The notes under the pieces were generated by a model that was not told where the DNA came from, did not search any database, and saw only the letters and a list, made by a program, of their open reading frames with translations. Source: Pseudomonas sp. Root562 (lineage in GTDB: Bacteria; Pseudomonadota; Gammaproteobacteria; Pseudomonadales; Pseudomonadaceae). From it: a stretch of 64,000 nt of DNA. The translations under genes were made by a program, and so were the position numbers. The stretch covers positions 179,430 through 243,429 of the forward strand of contig NZ_LMGK01000012.1 in NCBI RefSeq assembly GCF_001427125.1, given 5' to 3'. Positions 54,967 to 62,718 of this stretch are shown piece by piece (the stretch's first letter is position 1; each line of letters opens with the position of its first letter).

Positions 54967-55112
54967 TCAGACGATTCCTTGATTGCAGACGATTCGCGGT
55001 TTGCGATCTCGCTTTGATGGAGTGACCTTAACAGGTGATTCATATATCCATAAATCATATTTATTCATTTGGTTATGCAATATAGAAATATGAAGAATCA
55101 CTTCTTTCAGAC
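54967..55112 (-). promoter_or_regulatory. AT-rich promoter region of the ssu operon
   Basis: The region 55030-55100 is markedly AT-rich compared with its neighbours. On the minus strand TTGCAT (55075-55080) is followed after 17 bp by TGATTT, or after 15 bp by TATGAT, as candidate -35/-10 elements. Activation by CysB under sulfate limitation would be expected from the known ssu system. No binding site is asserted. Confidence 0.4.
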
Positions 55113-55137
55113 AAAAAAAAGGCCGTCGAAACGGCCT
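55113..55137 (-). terminator. Terminator of lsfA
   Basis: On the minus strand AGGCCGT, loop TTCG, ACGGCCT is followed by an eight-base T-run (plus-strand A-run 55113-55120). It separates lsfA from ssuE, so the two are not one transcript. A compound palindrome lies between the lsfA stop codon and this terminator. Confidence 0.92.
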
Positions 55138-55161
55138 GAAATCCCCTGCTTTGTGGTTGAT

Positions 55162-55263
55162 GATCGTTCCCACGCTCCGCGTGGGAATGCAGCCCGTGAC
55201 GCTCCGCGTCACTGGACGCGGAGCGTCCCTAGAGGCATTCCCACGCGGAGCGTGGGAACGATC
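55162..55263. repeat. Compound palindromic repeat, copy 5
   Basis: A 102-bp element with arms GATCGTTCCCACGCTCCGCG and CGCGGAGCGTGGGAACGATC. The centre is shorter than in other copies and the inner arms are GACGCTCCGCGTC and GGACGCGGAGCGTCC. It starts 6 bp after the lsfA stop codon and lies inside the lsfA 3' untranslated region. Confidence 0.9.
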
Positions 55264-55269
55264 ACATCG

Positions 55270-55908
55270 TCAGCGATTCGGCTGCGGCGTCAGGCGCAGG
55301 TAAGGCTTAACGGCGCGATAGCCTTTGGGAAAGCGCTGTTTGATTTCTTCCTCATCCTTGAGCGACGGCACGATCACCACCTCATCACCGTCCTGCCAGT
55401 TGGCCGGCGTGGCCACTTTGTAGTTGTCGGTGAGCTGCAGAGAATCAATCACCCGCAGGATTTCATGGAAGTTGCGGCCGGTGCTCGCCGGGTAGGTGAT
55501 GGTCAGGCGAACCTTCTTGTTCGGGTCGATGACAAACAGCGAACGCACCGTCAGGGTGTCGTTGGCATTCGGATGGATCAGGTCGTAGAGGTCCGAAACC
55601 TTGCGGTCGGCATCGTCGAGGATCGGAAAGTTGACGACGGTGTTCTGGGTTTCGTTGATGTCGGCGATCCACTTGTGGTGCGAGTCCACCGGGTCGACTG
55701 ACAGGGCTATGGCCTTGACGCCACGCTTGGCGAATTCATCCTTCAGCTTGGCCGTGAAGCCCAGTTCGGTGGTGCACACCGGGGTGAAATCCGCCGGATG
55801 GGAAAACAGCACACCCCAGCTATCACCCAGCCATTGGTGGAAACGGATGGTGCCGGCGCTGGAATTCTGTTCGAAATCGGGGGCGATATCGCCGAGTCTG
55901 ATGCCCAT
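55270..55908 (-). CDS. lsfA: 1-Cys peroxiredoxin LsfA
   Basis: 212 residues, Prx6 family. The peroxidatic cysteine is C45 in SHPADFTPVCTTE and there is no other cysteine, so it is a strict 1-Cys enzyme. The C-terminal DGDEVVIVPSLKDEE and PKGYRAVKPYLR are typical of the group. In P. putida the homologue is induced by sulfate starvation, which fits its place next to ssuE. It is cytoplasmic. Confidence 0.95.
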   Translation of the reverse strand: MGIRLGDIAPDFEQNSSAGTIRFHQWLGDSWGVLFSHPADFTPVCTTELGFTAKLKDEFAKRGVKAIALSVDPVDSHHKWIADINETQNTVVNFPILDDADRKVSDLYDLIHPNANDTLTVRSLFVIDPNKKVRLTITYPASTGRNFHEILRVIDSLQLTDNYKVATPANWQDGDEVVIVPSLKDEEEIKQRFPKGYRAVKPYLRLTPQPNR

Positions 55909-55972
55909 GGTGTAGCTCCTGGTGAGTGCTGGATGAACTCAACTGTGCCTGCGTTTTTTATCTATTAAAAAG

Positions 55973-55990
55973 AATAAATATCGATTTATT
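55973..55990. promoter_or_regulatory. AT-rich dyad upstream of lsfA
   Basis: AATAAAT, spacer ATCG, ATTTATT forms a symmetrical site about 65 bp upstream of the lsfA start, in an AT-rich stretch. It could bind a regulator such as CysB. Evidence is symmetry alone. The rest of 55909-56139 holds nothing recognisable. Confidence 0.35.
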
Positions 55991-56139
55991 TAGACCGAAA
56001 AGAAATATTAAAGAACTGTTCACTGGACGGATGAACGCAACCCGCCGAACATCGGCCACAAGGTTCGAGAAGGCCTTGAGTTGCTGCAAAAGAGGGAATT
56101 TCGAGGCGGGATTACGGGGGTGACCCCGTCTTGAAACGC

Positions 56140-56181
56140 AAAAAGCCCCGCCCGGCGTGATGCCGGGCGGGGCTTTTTTTT
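56140..56181. terminator. Strong bidirectional terminator after oprD paralogue 1
   Basis: GCCCCGCCCGGC, loop GTGAT, GCCGGGCGGGGC, with an A-run before and eight T after. It works on either strand and ends the first porin gene, 21 bp from its stop codon. Confidence 0.95.
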
Positions 56182-56202
56182 GTCTCGCTTACGCGTGCGC
56201 TT

Positions 56203-57546
56203 TTACAACAGCGGAATCGAGTAGCTGACGATCAGACGGTTTTCGTCCTGGGAACGGGTGTTCGGCAGGTCGGTACGCCAGGTGGCGTTTTTCCACATCA
56301 GGCCGAGGTTCTTCAGCGCGCCCGACTGCACGACGTAACCCACGGTCAGGTCGCGTTCCCACTCGGAAGCGCCGTTGGCGAGTTGACGGCCGGCGCCGTT
56401 GACCGTGTCGATGTCGTCGCCATGCAGGTAAACCACACCCGCTGTCAGGCCAGGAACACCGACCTTGGCGAAGTCAAAGGAGTAGCGCGCTTGCCAGGTT
56501 TTCTCGCCGGCACGGCCGAACTTCTGGATTTGCGCGTCGGTGATGGTGTAGTTCGACGAACCGTCGCCCTGGTTCAACCAAGGGAAGTCACTGCTGCCAT
56601 TGCTGACCTGGTAACCGCCGCCGAAGGTGTGGCCGGCCACGGTGTACAGGAACAGGCCGCTGTACAGATTGTTGTCGACCTTGCCCTTACCGTTAGGCGC
56701 GTTGTAGTTGCCCGTCGTGTAATACAACGGATCGTGACCGTTGGCGCCGTCGTCGGAGCTGTTGAAGTAGCGGAAGTCCGACTTCAATACGCCCGGGCCG
56801 ATTGCCCAGTTATGCACCAGTCCGAGGAAGTGCTGTTTGTAGAACTCTTCCAGCTTGCCGTAGTAGTACTGGGCAGTCAGGTCCTTGGTGAGTTTGTAGT
56901 CACCGCCGGCATAGATGAACTTGTTGCTGTCGCGAGCTGCCGCGGTACGACCGTTGGCGCCGGAGATCGACAACTGCTGGTTGTTGCTCGAGTTACGACC
57001 TTTGACCTGCTCGATCTGACCGCCGACCAGGGTCAGGTCCTTGATGTCGCCGGACGTGATCTGGCCGCCCTGCCAGGTTTGCGGCAGCAGACGACCGTCG
57101 TTGGTCACGATGACCGGGTTCTTCGGCTGCAGGGTGCCCAGTTTCAGCTCGGTCTGAGAAACCTTGGCTTTGGCAGTCAGGCCCAGGCTGGAGAAGTTAT
57201 CAACCGACTCACCGTTGGACTTGGTTGGGAAAACAGTACCGCCATAAGCGTTACCTGCCCCACCGTTGGTACCACCGCCCGAATCCAGTTTCACGCCCAG
57301 CAGGCCGATCGCGTCGATACCGAAACCAACAGTGCCTTGGGTGTAACCGGAAATGAAACGCAGATCGAAGCCTTGGCCCCACTCTTCGTTCTTGTTCGGT
57401 TCGGCACTGCCGTCACGGAAATCCTGATTGATGTAGAAGTTGCGCAGCCCCAAGGTTGCCTTGCTGTCTTCGATGAAACCGGCGGCGCTTGCCTGCTGCG
57501 CCAAAACCCCTACGGCCACTGCCAGGGCCAAGGTGGACTTGTTCAT
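56203..57546 (-). CDS. OprD-family outer-membrane porin, paralogue 1
   Basis: 447 residues. The signal peptide MNKSTLALAVAVGVLAQQAS(A) is followed by AGFIEDSKATLGLRNFYIN, the OprD family start. Alternating beta strands and the C-terminal LIVSYSIPLL ending in a hydrophobic residue are typical of 18-strand OprD channels. The substrate is not predictable; OprD channels take up small carboxylate or amino-acid compounds. AGGAG precedes the ATG. Strong terminators lie on both sides of the tandem pair. Confidence 0.93.
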   Translation of the reverse strand: MNKSTLALAVAVGVLAQQASAAGFIEDSKATLGLRNFYINQDFRDGSAEPNKNEEWGQGFDLRFISGYTQGTVGFGIDAIGLLGVKLDSGGGTNGGAGNAYGGTVFPTKSNGESVDNFSSLGLTAKAKVSQTELKLGTLQPKNPVIVTNDGRLLPQTWQGGQITSGDIKDLTLVGGQIEQVKGRNSSNNQQLSISGANGRTAAARDSNKFIYAGGDYKLTKDLTAQYYYGKLEEFYKQHFLGLVHNWAIGPGVLKSDFRYFNSSDDGANGHDPLYYTTGNYNAPNGKGKVDNNLYSGLFLYTVAGHTFGGGYQVSNGSSDFPWLNQGDGSSNYTITDAQIQKFGRAGEKTWQARYSFDFAKVGVPGLTAGVVYLHGDDIDTVNGAGRQLANGASEWERDLTVGYVVQSGALKNLGLMWKNATWRTDLPNTRSQDENRLIVSYSIPLL

Positions 57547-57914
57547 TGTTTCGCTCCTATCGTTTTCTAATACTTGTGTTGCTGGTCCCGGGTCGTATGC
57601 CCTGGATCCGCAGACGCTTTTTGCGCCTGACCGTCGAACGCGGTCATTTTTTGGGGCGCGCAGGATACCTCTTCATAATCCGTAAAAGAATTATTGAAGT
57701 ATTTTTAATCGCATTGGGAAATAAGCCCCGACAACACAGATTGGAGGTATCGGCCGAAATGCCGATTCCTGAATCGTTTTATCTCGAGGGAGGTTGCAGC
57801 TTGATCCGAGGCTTACGGTGCGTGTCGGATGGACTTACTGTAAGCGCTGACGATAAAAGCTAAAAAGAATTAAAAATTCACCTATGCAAACAATATGGAA
57901 TATTGAATCGAGAA
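57547..57914. other. Gap between the two porin genes
   Basis: About 370 bases without a recognisable gene. The part next to paralogue 1 must hold its promoter, and the part at 57690-57900 is AT-rich. No REP is present, which is unusual for this window. A weak hairpin (GACCGTCGAACGCGGTC) lies near 57625. Confidence 0.5.
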
Positions 57915-57948
57915 GAAAAAAAACCTCACCGTTGTGGTGAGGTTTTTT
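57915..57948 (-). terminator. Terminator of oprD paralogue 2
   Basis: AACCTCACC (57922-57930), loop GTTGT, GGTGAGGTT (57936-57944), flanked by A- and T-runs, ends the second porin gene on the minus strand. The same structure can act on the plus strand. Confidence 0.93.
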
Positions 57949-57962
57949 GAAAGGGGACGCTA

Positions 57963-59291
57963 TTACATGAAGCTGTAGGTGTAGTTGAAGATCAGACGGG
58001 TCTGGTCTTTGTCGGGAAGGCCATCTGCATCGCCACGATAGACGCCATGACGCACAGTTGCGCCTAAGCCTTTGAGCGCGCCCTGTTGAATGGTGTAGTC
58101 CACACGCATATCGCGCTCCCACTCGGAGGCATCGCTGCCGCCGGTTGCGGACTTGATATTTTCACCCTTCAAGTACGCCACGGACGCTTTCAGACCTGGC
58201 ACACCCGCAGCGGCGAAGTCGTAGGTGTACTGACCGAAGGTGGTGTTTTCACCAGCACGAACGAAGCCGTTGATCATGGCGTCGGTGAACAGGTAGAAGC
58301 TGGTACCACCGTTCCCTTCAGGGCGACCGTTGCTATCAACCACGTTGCCCTGATTCAAATAAACGAAGCCGCCGTCGTCGTTGACGCGTTGATGACCGAG
58401 CAGGAAGGCGTTGCCACCCAGGGTGTAGGTGAACATGGCGCTCCAGGTCTTGTTATCGACCTCGCCCGGGGTCTTGGCGAAACCACCGTTGTTGTTGAAA
58501 CGATAACCGGCGTCACCGTTCTTTCCGTCGGAACTGCTGTCGAAGTAGCGAATATCGGTCTTGAAAGACTGATTGGCACTGATCGGGTAAACGTGCACCA
58601 GGCCGAGGAAGTTTTGCTTGTAGTAGTCTTCCAGGTTCGCGTAGTAGTACTGCAGCATCAGGTCTTTGGTGACCTTCCAGTCAGCACCGGCGTAACGGAA
58701 CTTGTTGCTCTCCTCGGTACCGCCAGCCACAGCCAGGCCAGTGGAGTTCGACGAGGCGCGACCGGCCGAGTGTTCCAGCTGACCGACGTTGAAGGTGACG
58801 TTGTCGATTTCTTTGGAGGTGATGGTGCCGCCTTCAAAAGTCTGTGGCAGCAGACGGCTGTCGTTCGCCACCAGGACCGGCATGTTTGGCTGCAGAGCGC
58901 CACCGTAGTGGGCTTCGGTCTTCGAGAAGCGTGCCTTGACGTTCCCCCCCACACGGCTCCACTCGTGCACTGCCGAACCGTCAGTGTCGCTTGGGAAAAA
59001 AGTGTTGGCGTTCGGATGGTGGCCCTTGCCACCGTCCAGATGGATACCCACCAGTGCCTGGGCGTCGAAACCGAAACCGACGACACCCTGAGTGAATCCA
59101 GACAGGTAATCGAACTTGAAGCCCTGAGCTGTCTCGCGCTGGTCGGAACCCCCAGTATCACGGTTATCGTCGTTGTAATACATGGTCCGCGAACTGACAG
59201 AAGCCTTGCTGTCTTCGATGAAACCTGCGGCGCCTGCCTGCTGCGCCATAACCCCTACGGCCACGGCCAAAGCCAAGGTGGACTTGTTCAT
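57963..59291 (-). CDS. OprD-family outer-membrane porin, paralogue 2
   Basis: 442 residues. The first 30 residues differ from paralogue 1 at only two positions (MNKSTLALAVAVGVMAQQAG, then AAGFIEDSKA), while the channel parts are more diverged, indicating duplication or local gene conversion. The blade-like strands (YYYANLEDYYKQNFLGLVH against YYYGKLEEFYKQHFLGLVH) also align. AGGAG precedes the ATG. The substrate is unknown. Confidence 0.93.
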   Translation of the reverse strand: MNKSTLALAVAVGVMAQQAGAAGFIEDSKASVSSRTMYYNDDNRDTGGSDQRETAQGFKFDYLSGFTQGVVGFGFDAQALVGIHLDGGKGHHPNANTFFPSDTDGSAVHEWSRVGGNVKARFSKTEAHYGGALQPNMPVLVANDSRLLPQTFEGGTITSKEIDNVTFNVGQLEHSAGRASSNSTGLAVAGGTEESNKFRYAGADWKVTKDLMLQYYYANLEDYYKQNFLGLVHVYPISANQSFKTDIRYFDSSSDGKNGDAGYRFNNNGGFAKTPGEVDNKTWSAMFTYTLGGNAFLLGHQRVNDDGGFVYLNQGNVVDSNGRPEGNGGTSFYLFTDAMINGFVRAGENTTFGQYTYDFAAAGVPGLKASVAYLKGENIKSATGGSDASEWERDMRVDYTIQQGALKGLGATVRHGVYRGDADGLPDKDQTRLIFNYTYSFM

Positions 59292-59653
59292 TGTGAAGCT
59301 CCTCTGGATTCTAATTCTTGTGTTCCTGGTCTCGGGTCGTTGCCCAAAATCCTAAGATACGCGATTAGCGCCGGACGGTGACTCACAAGTCAATCGTAAC
59401 CATGTGTGTCTACGACCATAGTCTAATCCCCGGTTTTTTGGTCCATGCAGGTTCATGAGATCGTCACAAACCTGAAAAGAATGGCTCGATTCTTTTCTCA
59501 TACCGTTTAGGAATTAAGCTCACTTCAATTACCCCAGCGGACTAGAGCGGGTGCCACATAAGCTAATTACTAAATGGTATTTATTTGGCGTTTTTTAGAT
59601 CGATTAGGTTTGGACACAATTTCGCAACAAAACCAATCGAACAGGCCCTCGCC
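59292..59653. other. Divergent gap upstream of porin 2 and tauA
   Basis: About 360 bases without a gene. It contains AT-rich stretches around 59500-59620 that should hold the tauA promoter. No repeat and no confident promoter element was recognised. An in-frame ATG at 59585 would extend tauA but adds a non-signal-like N-terminus. Confidence 0.5.
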
Positions 59654-60643
59654 ATGACGACCAAGCGCGCACTATCCAAGCCCTTTGTTACAGTTTGTGT
59701 ATCGCTGTTGATTTCTTTCTCTGCCCACGCAGCAAACCTCACCGTCGGCTACCAAACCGGTATCGACCCCAGCAAGGTGCCGCAGGCGGATGGCCTGTAC
59801 GAAAAAACCATTGGCCAGCCCATCGACTGGCGACGCTTCAACAGTGGCCCGGAGGTGGTCACAGCGATAGCGTCCGGCGATGTACAAATCGGCAACCTCG
59901 GTTCCAGCCCTTTGGCGGCAGCGGCGTCGCGCAAGCTGCCGATTGTCGCGTTCCTCGTGTCGGCACAGATCAATGCGGCGGAAGCCCTGGTGATGCGTAA
60001 CGGCAGCGGCATCGAAAAACCGCAAGATTTGATCGGCAAGACCATCGCCACGCCCTTCGTTTCCACCTCGCACTACAGCCTGCTCGGCGCGCTGAAGCAC
60101 TGGGGCCTGGACGCTTCGAAAGTCAAAGTGGTGAACCTGCAACCAGCGGAAATCGCCGCGGCCTGGAAGCGTGGCGATATTGATGGCGCGTTTGTCTGGT
60201 CACCCGCATTGGGTGAAATTCGCAAGACCGGCAAGACCTTGACCGATGCCGCACAGGTCGGACAGTGGGGCGCTCCCACCTTTGAGGTTTGGGTTGCGCG
60301 CAAGGATTACGCCGAGAAGCATCCTGATGTCGTAGCCAAGTTCGCCAAGGTCACGCTCGACGCCTTTGCTGATTACGCCGCGCACAAAGCCAACTGGACC
60401 ACCGACTCTGAGCCTGTGCAGAAAATCGCCAAACTGACTGGTGCCAACGCAGCCGATGTGCCGGAGTTGCTCGCCGGGTCCGCTTTCCCGGATGCCAAGG
60501 CACAGCAAACCAGCGCGCTGCTGGACGGCGGCACGGCCAAGGCGATTGGCGAGACGGCGAAGTTCTTGAAGGAACAAGGGAAGGTGGAAACGGTGCTGCC
60601 GGATTACTCGCCGTATGTCAGCGCGAAGTTTGTCACCGAGTAA
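59654..60643 (+). CDS. tauA: Taurine-type ABC transporter binding protein TauA
   Basis: 329 residues. The signal peptide (PFVTVCVSLLISFSAHAA) is followed by NLTVGYQTGIDPSKVPQADG, then PIDWRRFNSGPEVVTAIASG and IGNLGSSPLAAAA, all standard for TauA. It binds taurine or related sulfonates in the periplasm. The usual tauBCD genes do not follow; instead a tandem repeat and argA do. It may work with a distant TauBC or with SsuBC. The start at 59654 fits the signal peptide. Confidence 0.9.
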   Translation: MTTKRALSKPFVTVCVSLLISFSAHAANLTVGYQTGIDPSKVPQADGLYEKTIGQPIDWRRFNSGPEVVTAIASGDVQIGNLGSSPLAAAASRKLPIVAFLVSAQINAAEALVMRNGSGIEKPQDLIGKTIATPFVSTSHYSLLGALKHWGLDASKVKVVNLQPAEIAAAWKRGDIDGAFVWSPALGEIRKTGKTLTDAAQVGQWGAPTFEVWVARKDYAEKHPDVVAKFAKVTLDAFADYAAHKANWTTDSEPVQKIAKLTGANAADVPELLAGSAFPDAKAQQTSALLDGGTAKAIGETAKFLKEQGKVETVLPDYSPYVSAKFVTE

Positions 60644-61170
60644 TCCACTGAAACCTGTGGCGAGGGAGCTTGCTCCCGTTGGGCCGCGTAGCGGCCCTGA
60701 TGGGGAGTCCTTCGGCCTCCAGTGGGAGCAAGCTCCCTCGCCACAAAAGCGGAATGCAGCCCGGGACGCTCCGCGTCCCATCCAGTACCGAACGCAGAGC
60801 GTCCGTAGAGGCATTCCCACGCAGAGCGTGGGAACGATCAGGGACCGAAGAGGAATCCACTGAAACCTGTGGCGAGGGAGCTTGCTCCCGTTGAGCCGCG
60901 TAGCGGCCCTGATGGGGAGTCCTTCGGCCTCCAGCGGGAGCAAGCTCCCTCGCCACAAAAGCGGAATGCAGCCCGGGACGCTCCGCGTCCCATCCAGTAC
61001 CGAACGCAGAGCGTCCGTAGAGGCATCCCCACGCAGAGCGTGGGAACGATCAGGGAACGAAGAGGAATCCACTGAAACCTGTGGCGAGGGAGCTTGCTCC
61101 TGTTGGGCCGCGTAGCGGCCCTGATGGGAGTCCTTCGGCCTCCAGCGGGAGCAAGCTCCCTCGCCACAAA
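60642..61170. repeat. Tandem array: 2.5 copies of a 212-bp composite repeat
   Basis: Units at 60642-60853, 60854-61065 and a partial third at 61066-61170. Each unit consists of AATCCACTGAAACC (copied from the bases after tauA), a REPIN of the GAGGGAGCTTGCTCCC family, the linker AAAGCG, and the right three quarters of the compound palindrome ending GGAACGATCAGGGA. Units 1 and 2 differ at four positions. Unit 3 stops after the REPIN and lacks one G. The array fills the 537-bp convergent gap between tauA and argA. Confidence 0.92.
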
Positions 61171-61180
61171 AGCGAGAGCG

Positions 61181-62479
61181 TCAAAGGGCTTTTTCGAAAA
61201 TCTTCGAGTTACGCTGGTAGTTGTAGAGCGACGCCCGTGCCGACGGCAGGCGATCAACGCTGCTCGGTACAAAACCACGCTCGCGGAACCAGTGCGCAGT
61301 GCGGGTGGTTAGCACGAACAACGTCTTCAGGCCTTGGGCACGGGCGCGGGTTTCAATGCGTTCCAGCAGTTCATCGCCGCGACCGCCGTGACGGTATTCC
61401 GGGTTGACGGCCAGGCACGCGAGCTCACCGGCATCCGAGTCGGCAATCTGATACAGCGCCGCGCACGCGATGATCATGCCCTCGCGCTCAACCACGCTGA
61501 ATTGCTCGATCTCGCGCTCCAGCACCTCACGCGAACGCCGCACCAGGATGCCCTGTTCTTCCAGCGGGCTGATCAAATCCAGTAAACCGCCGACGTCCTC
61601 GATGGCCGCTTCACGTACCACTTCGAACTGCTCCTGGGCCACCAGCGTACCGCCACCGTCACGGGTGAACAGTTCGGTCAGCAATGCACCATCTTCGGCA
61701 TAACTGACGATATGGCTGCGCGCCACGCCGCCACGGCAGGCTTCAGCGGCGGCATCCAGCAGCTCCGCCTGATAGTTGCTGCCCAAACGCTGCAAATGCG
61801 CCGGCACTTGCTGCGGACGCAATTCGCGCACCAGACGCCCGTGCTCATCGATCAGGCCCTTCTCCTCGCCGAACAGCAGCAGCTTGTCGGCGCCGAGGTC
61901 GATGGCCGCACGTGTTGCGACATCTTCACAAGCGAGGTTGAAAATTTCGCCGGTCGGCGAGTAACCCAACGGCGATAGCAGCACGATGGAGCGCTCGTCC
62001 AGCAGGCGATTGATGCCCTTGCGGTCAACCCGGCGCACTTCACCGGTGTGGTGATAATCGACGCCTTCCAGCACGCCGATAGGCCGTGCGGTCACCAGGT
62101 TGCCGCTGGCAACCCGCAGGCGCGAGCCCTGCATCGGCGAGGATGCCATGTCCATGGACAGCCGCGCCTCGATGGCAATGCGCAACTGGCCCACCGCATC
62201 GATCACGCACTCCAGCGTCGCGGCATCGGTGATGCGCATGCCGTGGTGGTAATGCGGGGTCAGGCCGCGCGCGGCGAGGCGCGCTTCGATTTGCGGACGG
62301 GAGCCGTGAACCAGCACCAGTCGCACACCCAGGCTGTGCAACAGCACCAGGTCGTGGACGATATTGCCGAAGTTGGGGTGCTCGACACCGTCGCCGGGCA
62401 GCATGACGACAAAGGTGCAATCGCGGTGGGCGTTGATGTAAGGCGAAGCGTGACGAAGCCAATTGACGTATTCGGGCAT
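61181..62479 (-). CDS. argA: Amino-acid N-acetyltransferase (N-acetylglutamate synthase)
   Basis: 432 residues, classical ArgA. The N-terminal amino-acid-kinase-like domain (about 1-290) carries LHSLGVRLVLVHGSRPQIEA and LLSPLGYSPTGEIFNLACED and binds arginine for feedback. The C-terminal GNAT domain has the acetyl-CoA loop VNPEYRHGGRGDELLERIE. It acetylates glutamate to start arginine synthesis. It is followed upstream by argE on the same strand, 232 bp away. Confidence 0.96.
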   Translation of the reverse strand: MPEYVNWLRHASPYINAHRDCTFVVMLPGDGVEHPNFGNIVHDLVLLHSLGVRLVLVHGSRPQIEARLAARGLTPHYHHGMRITDAATLECVIDAVGQLRIAIEARLSMDMASSPMQGSRLRVASGNLVTARPIGVLEGVDYHHTGEVRRVDRKGINRLLDERSIVLLSPLGYSPTGEIFNLACEDVATRAAIDLGADKLLLFGEEKGLIDEHGRLVRELRPQQVPAHLQRLGSNYQAELLDAAAEACRGGVARSHIVSYAEDGALLTELFTRDGGGTLVAQEQFEVVREAAIEDVGGLLDLISPLEEQGILVRRSREVLEREIEQFSVVEREGMIIACAALYQIADSDAGELACLAVNPEYRHGGRGDELLERIETRARAQGLKTLFVLTTRTAHWFRERGFVPSSVDRLPSARASLYNYQRNSKIFEKAL

Positions 62480-62626
62480 GAACCTGGGCCTGTAATAAAT
62501 AGCAGCCGAAAAAAGGGCGAAACAGAAAACGCACAGCGGGCTGATGGTTATCGTCGGAACAGGCTTGGCGACACGCGCGCTCTCCTCATGAATACGGGTT
62601 GGGATACCGGCAATTTATACATGAAA

Positions 62627-62718
62627 CCTGTAGGAGCCGGCTTGCTGGCGATACAAGCGCTGCGATTCTTCAGATGAACCGCGTCATCGTTTATCGCCAG
62701 CAAGCCGGCTCCTACAGG
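62627..62718. repeat. REP-type inverted pair overlapping the argE stop codon
   Basis: CCTGTAGGAGCCGGCTTGCT and the inverted AGCAAGCCGGCTCCTACAGG bound a 92-bp element. The right arm contains CTA at 62712-62714, which on the minus strand is the TAG stop of argE. The rest of the argA-argE gap (62480-62626) has no recognisable element. Confidence 0.9.

Noticed and set aside
60642..61170. Possible CRISPR array because of regular repeats
   Set aside because: The repeated unit is 212 bp and almost identical throughout, without short repeats separated by unique spacers, and no cas gene is near.
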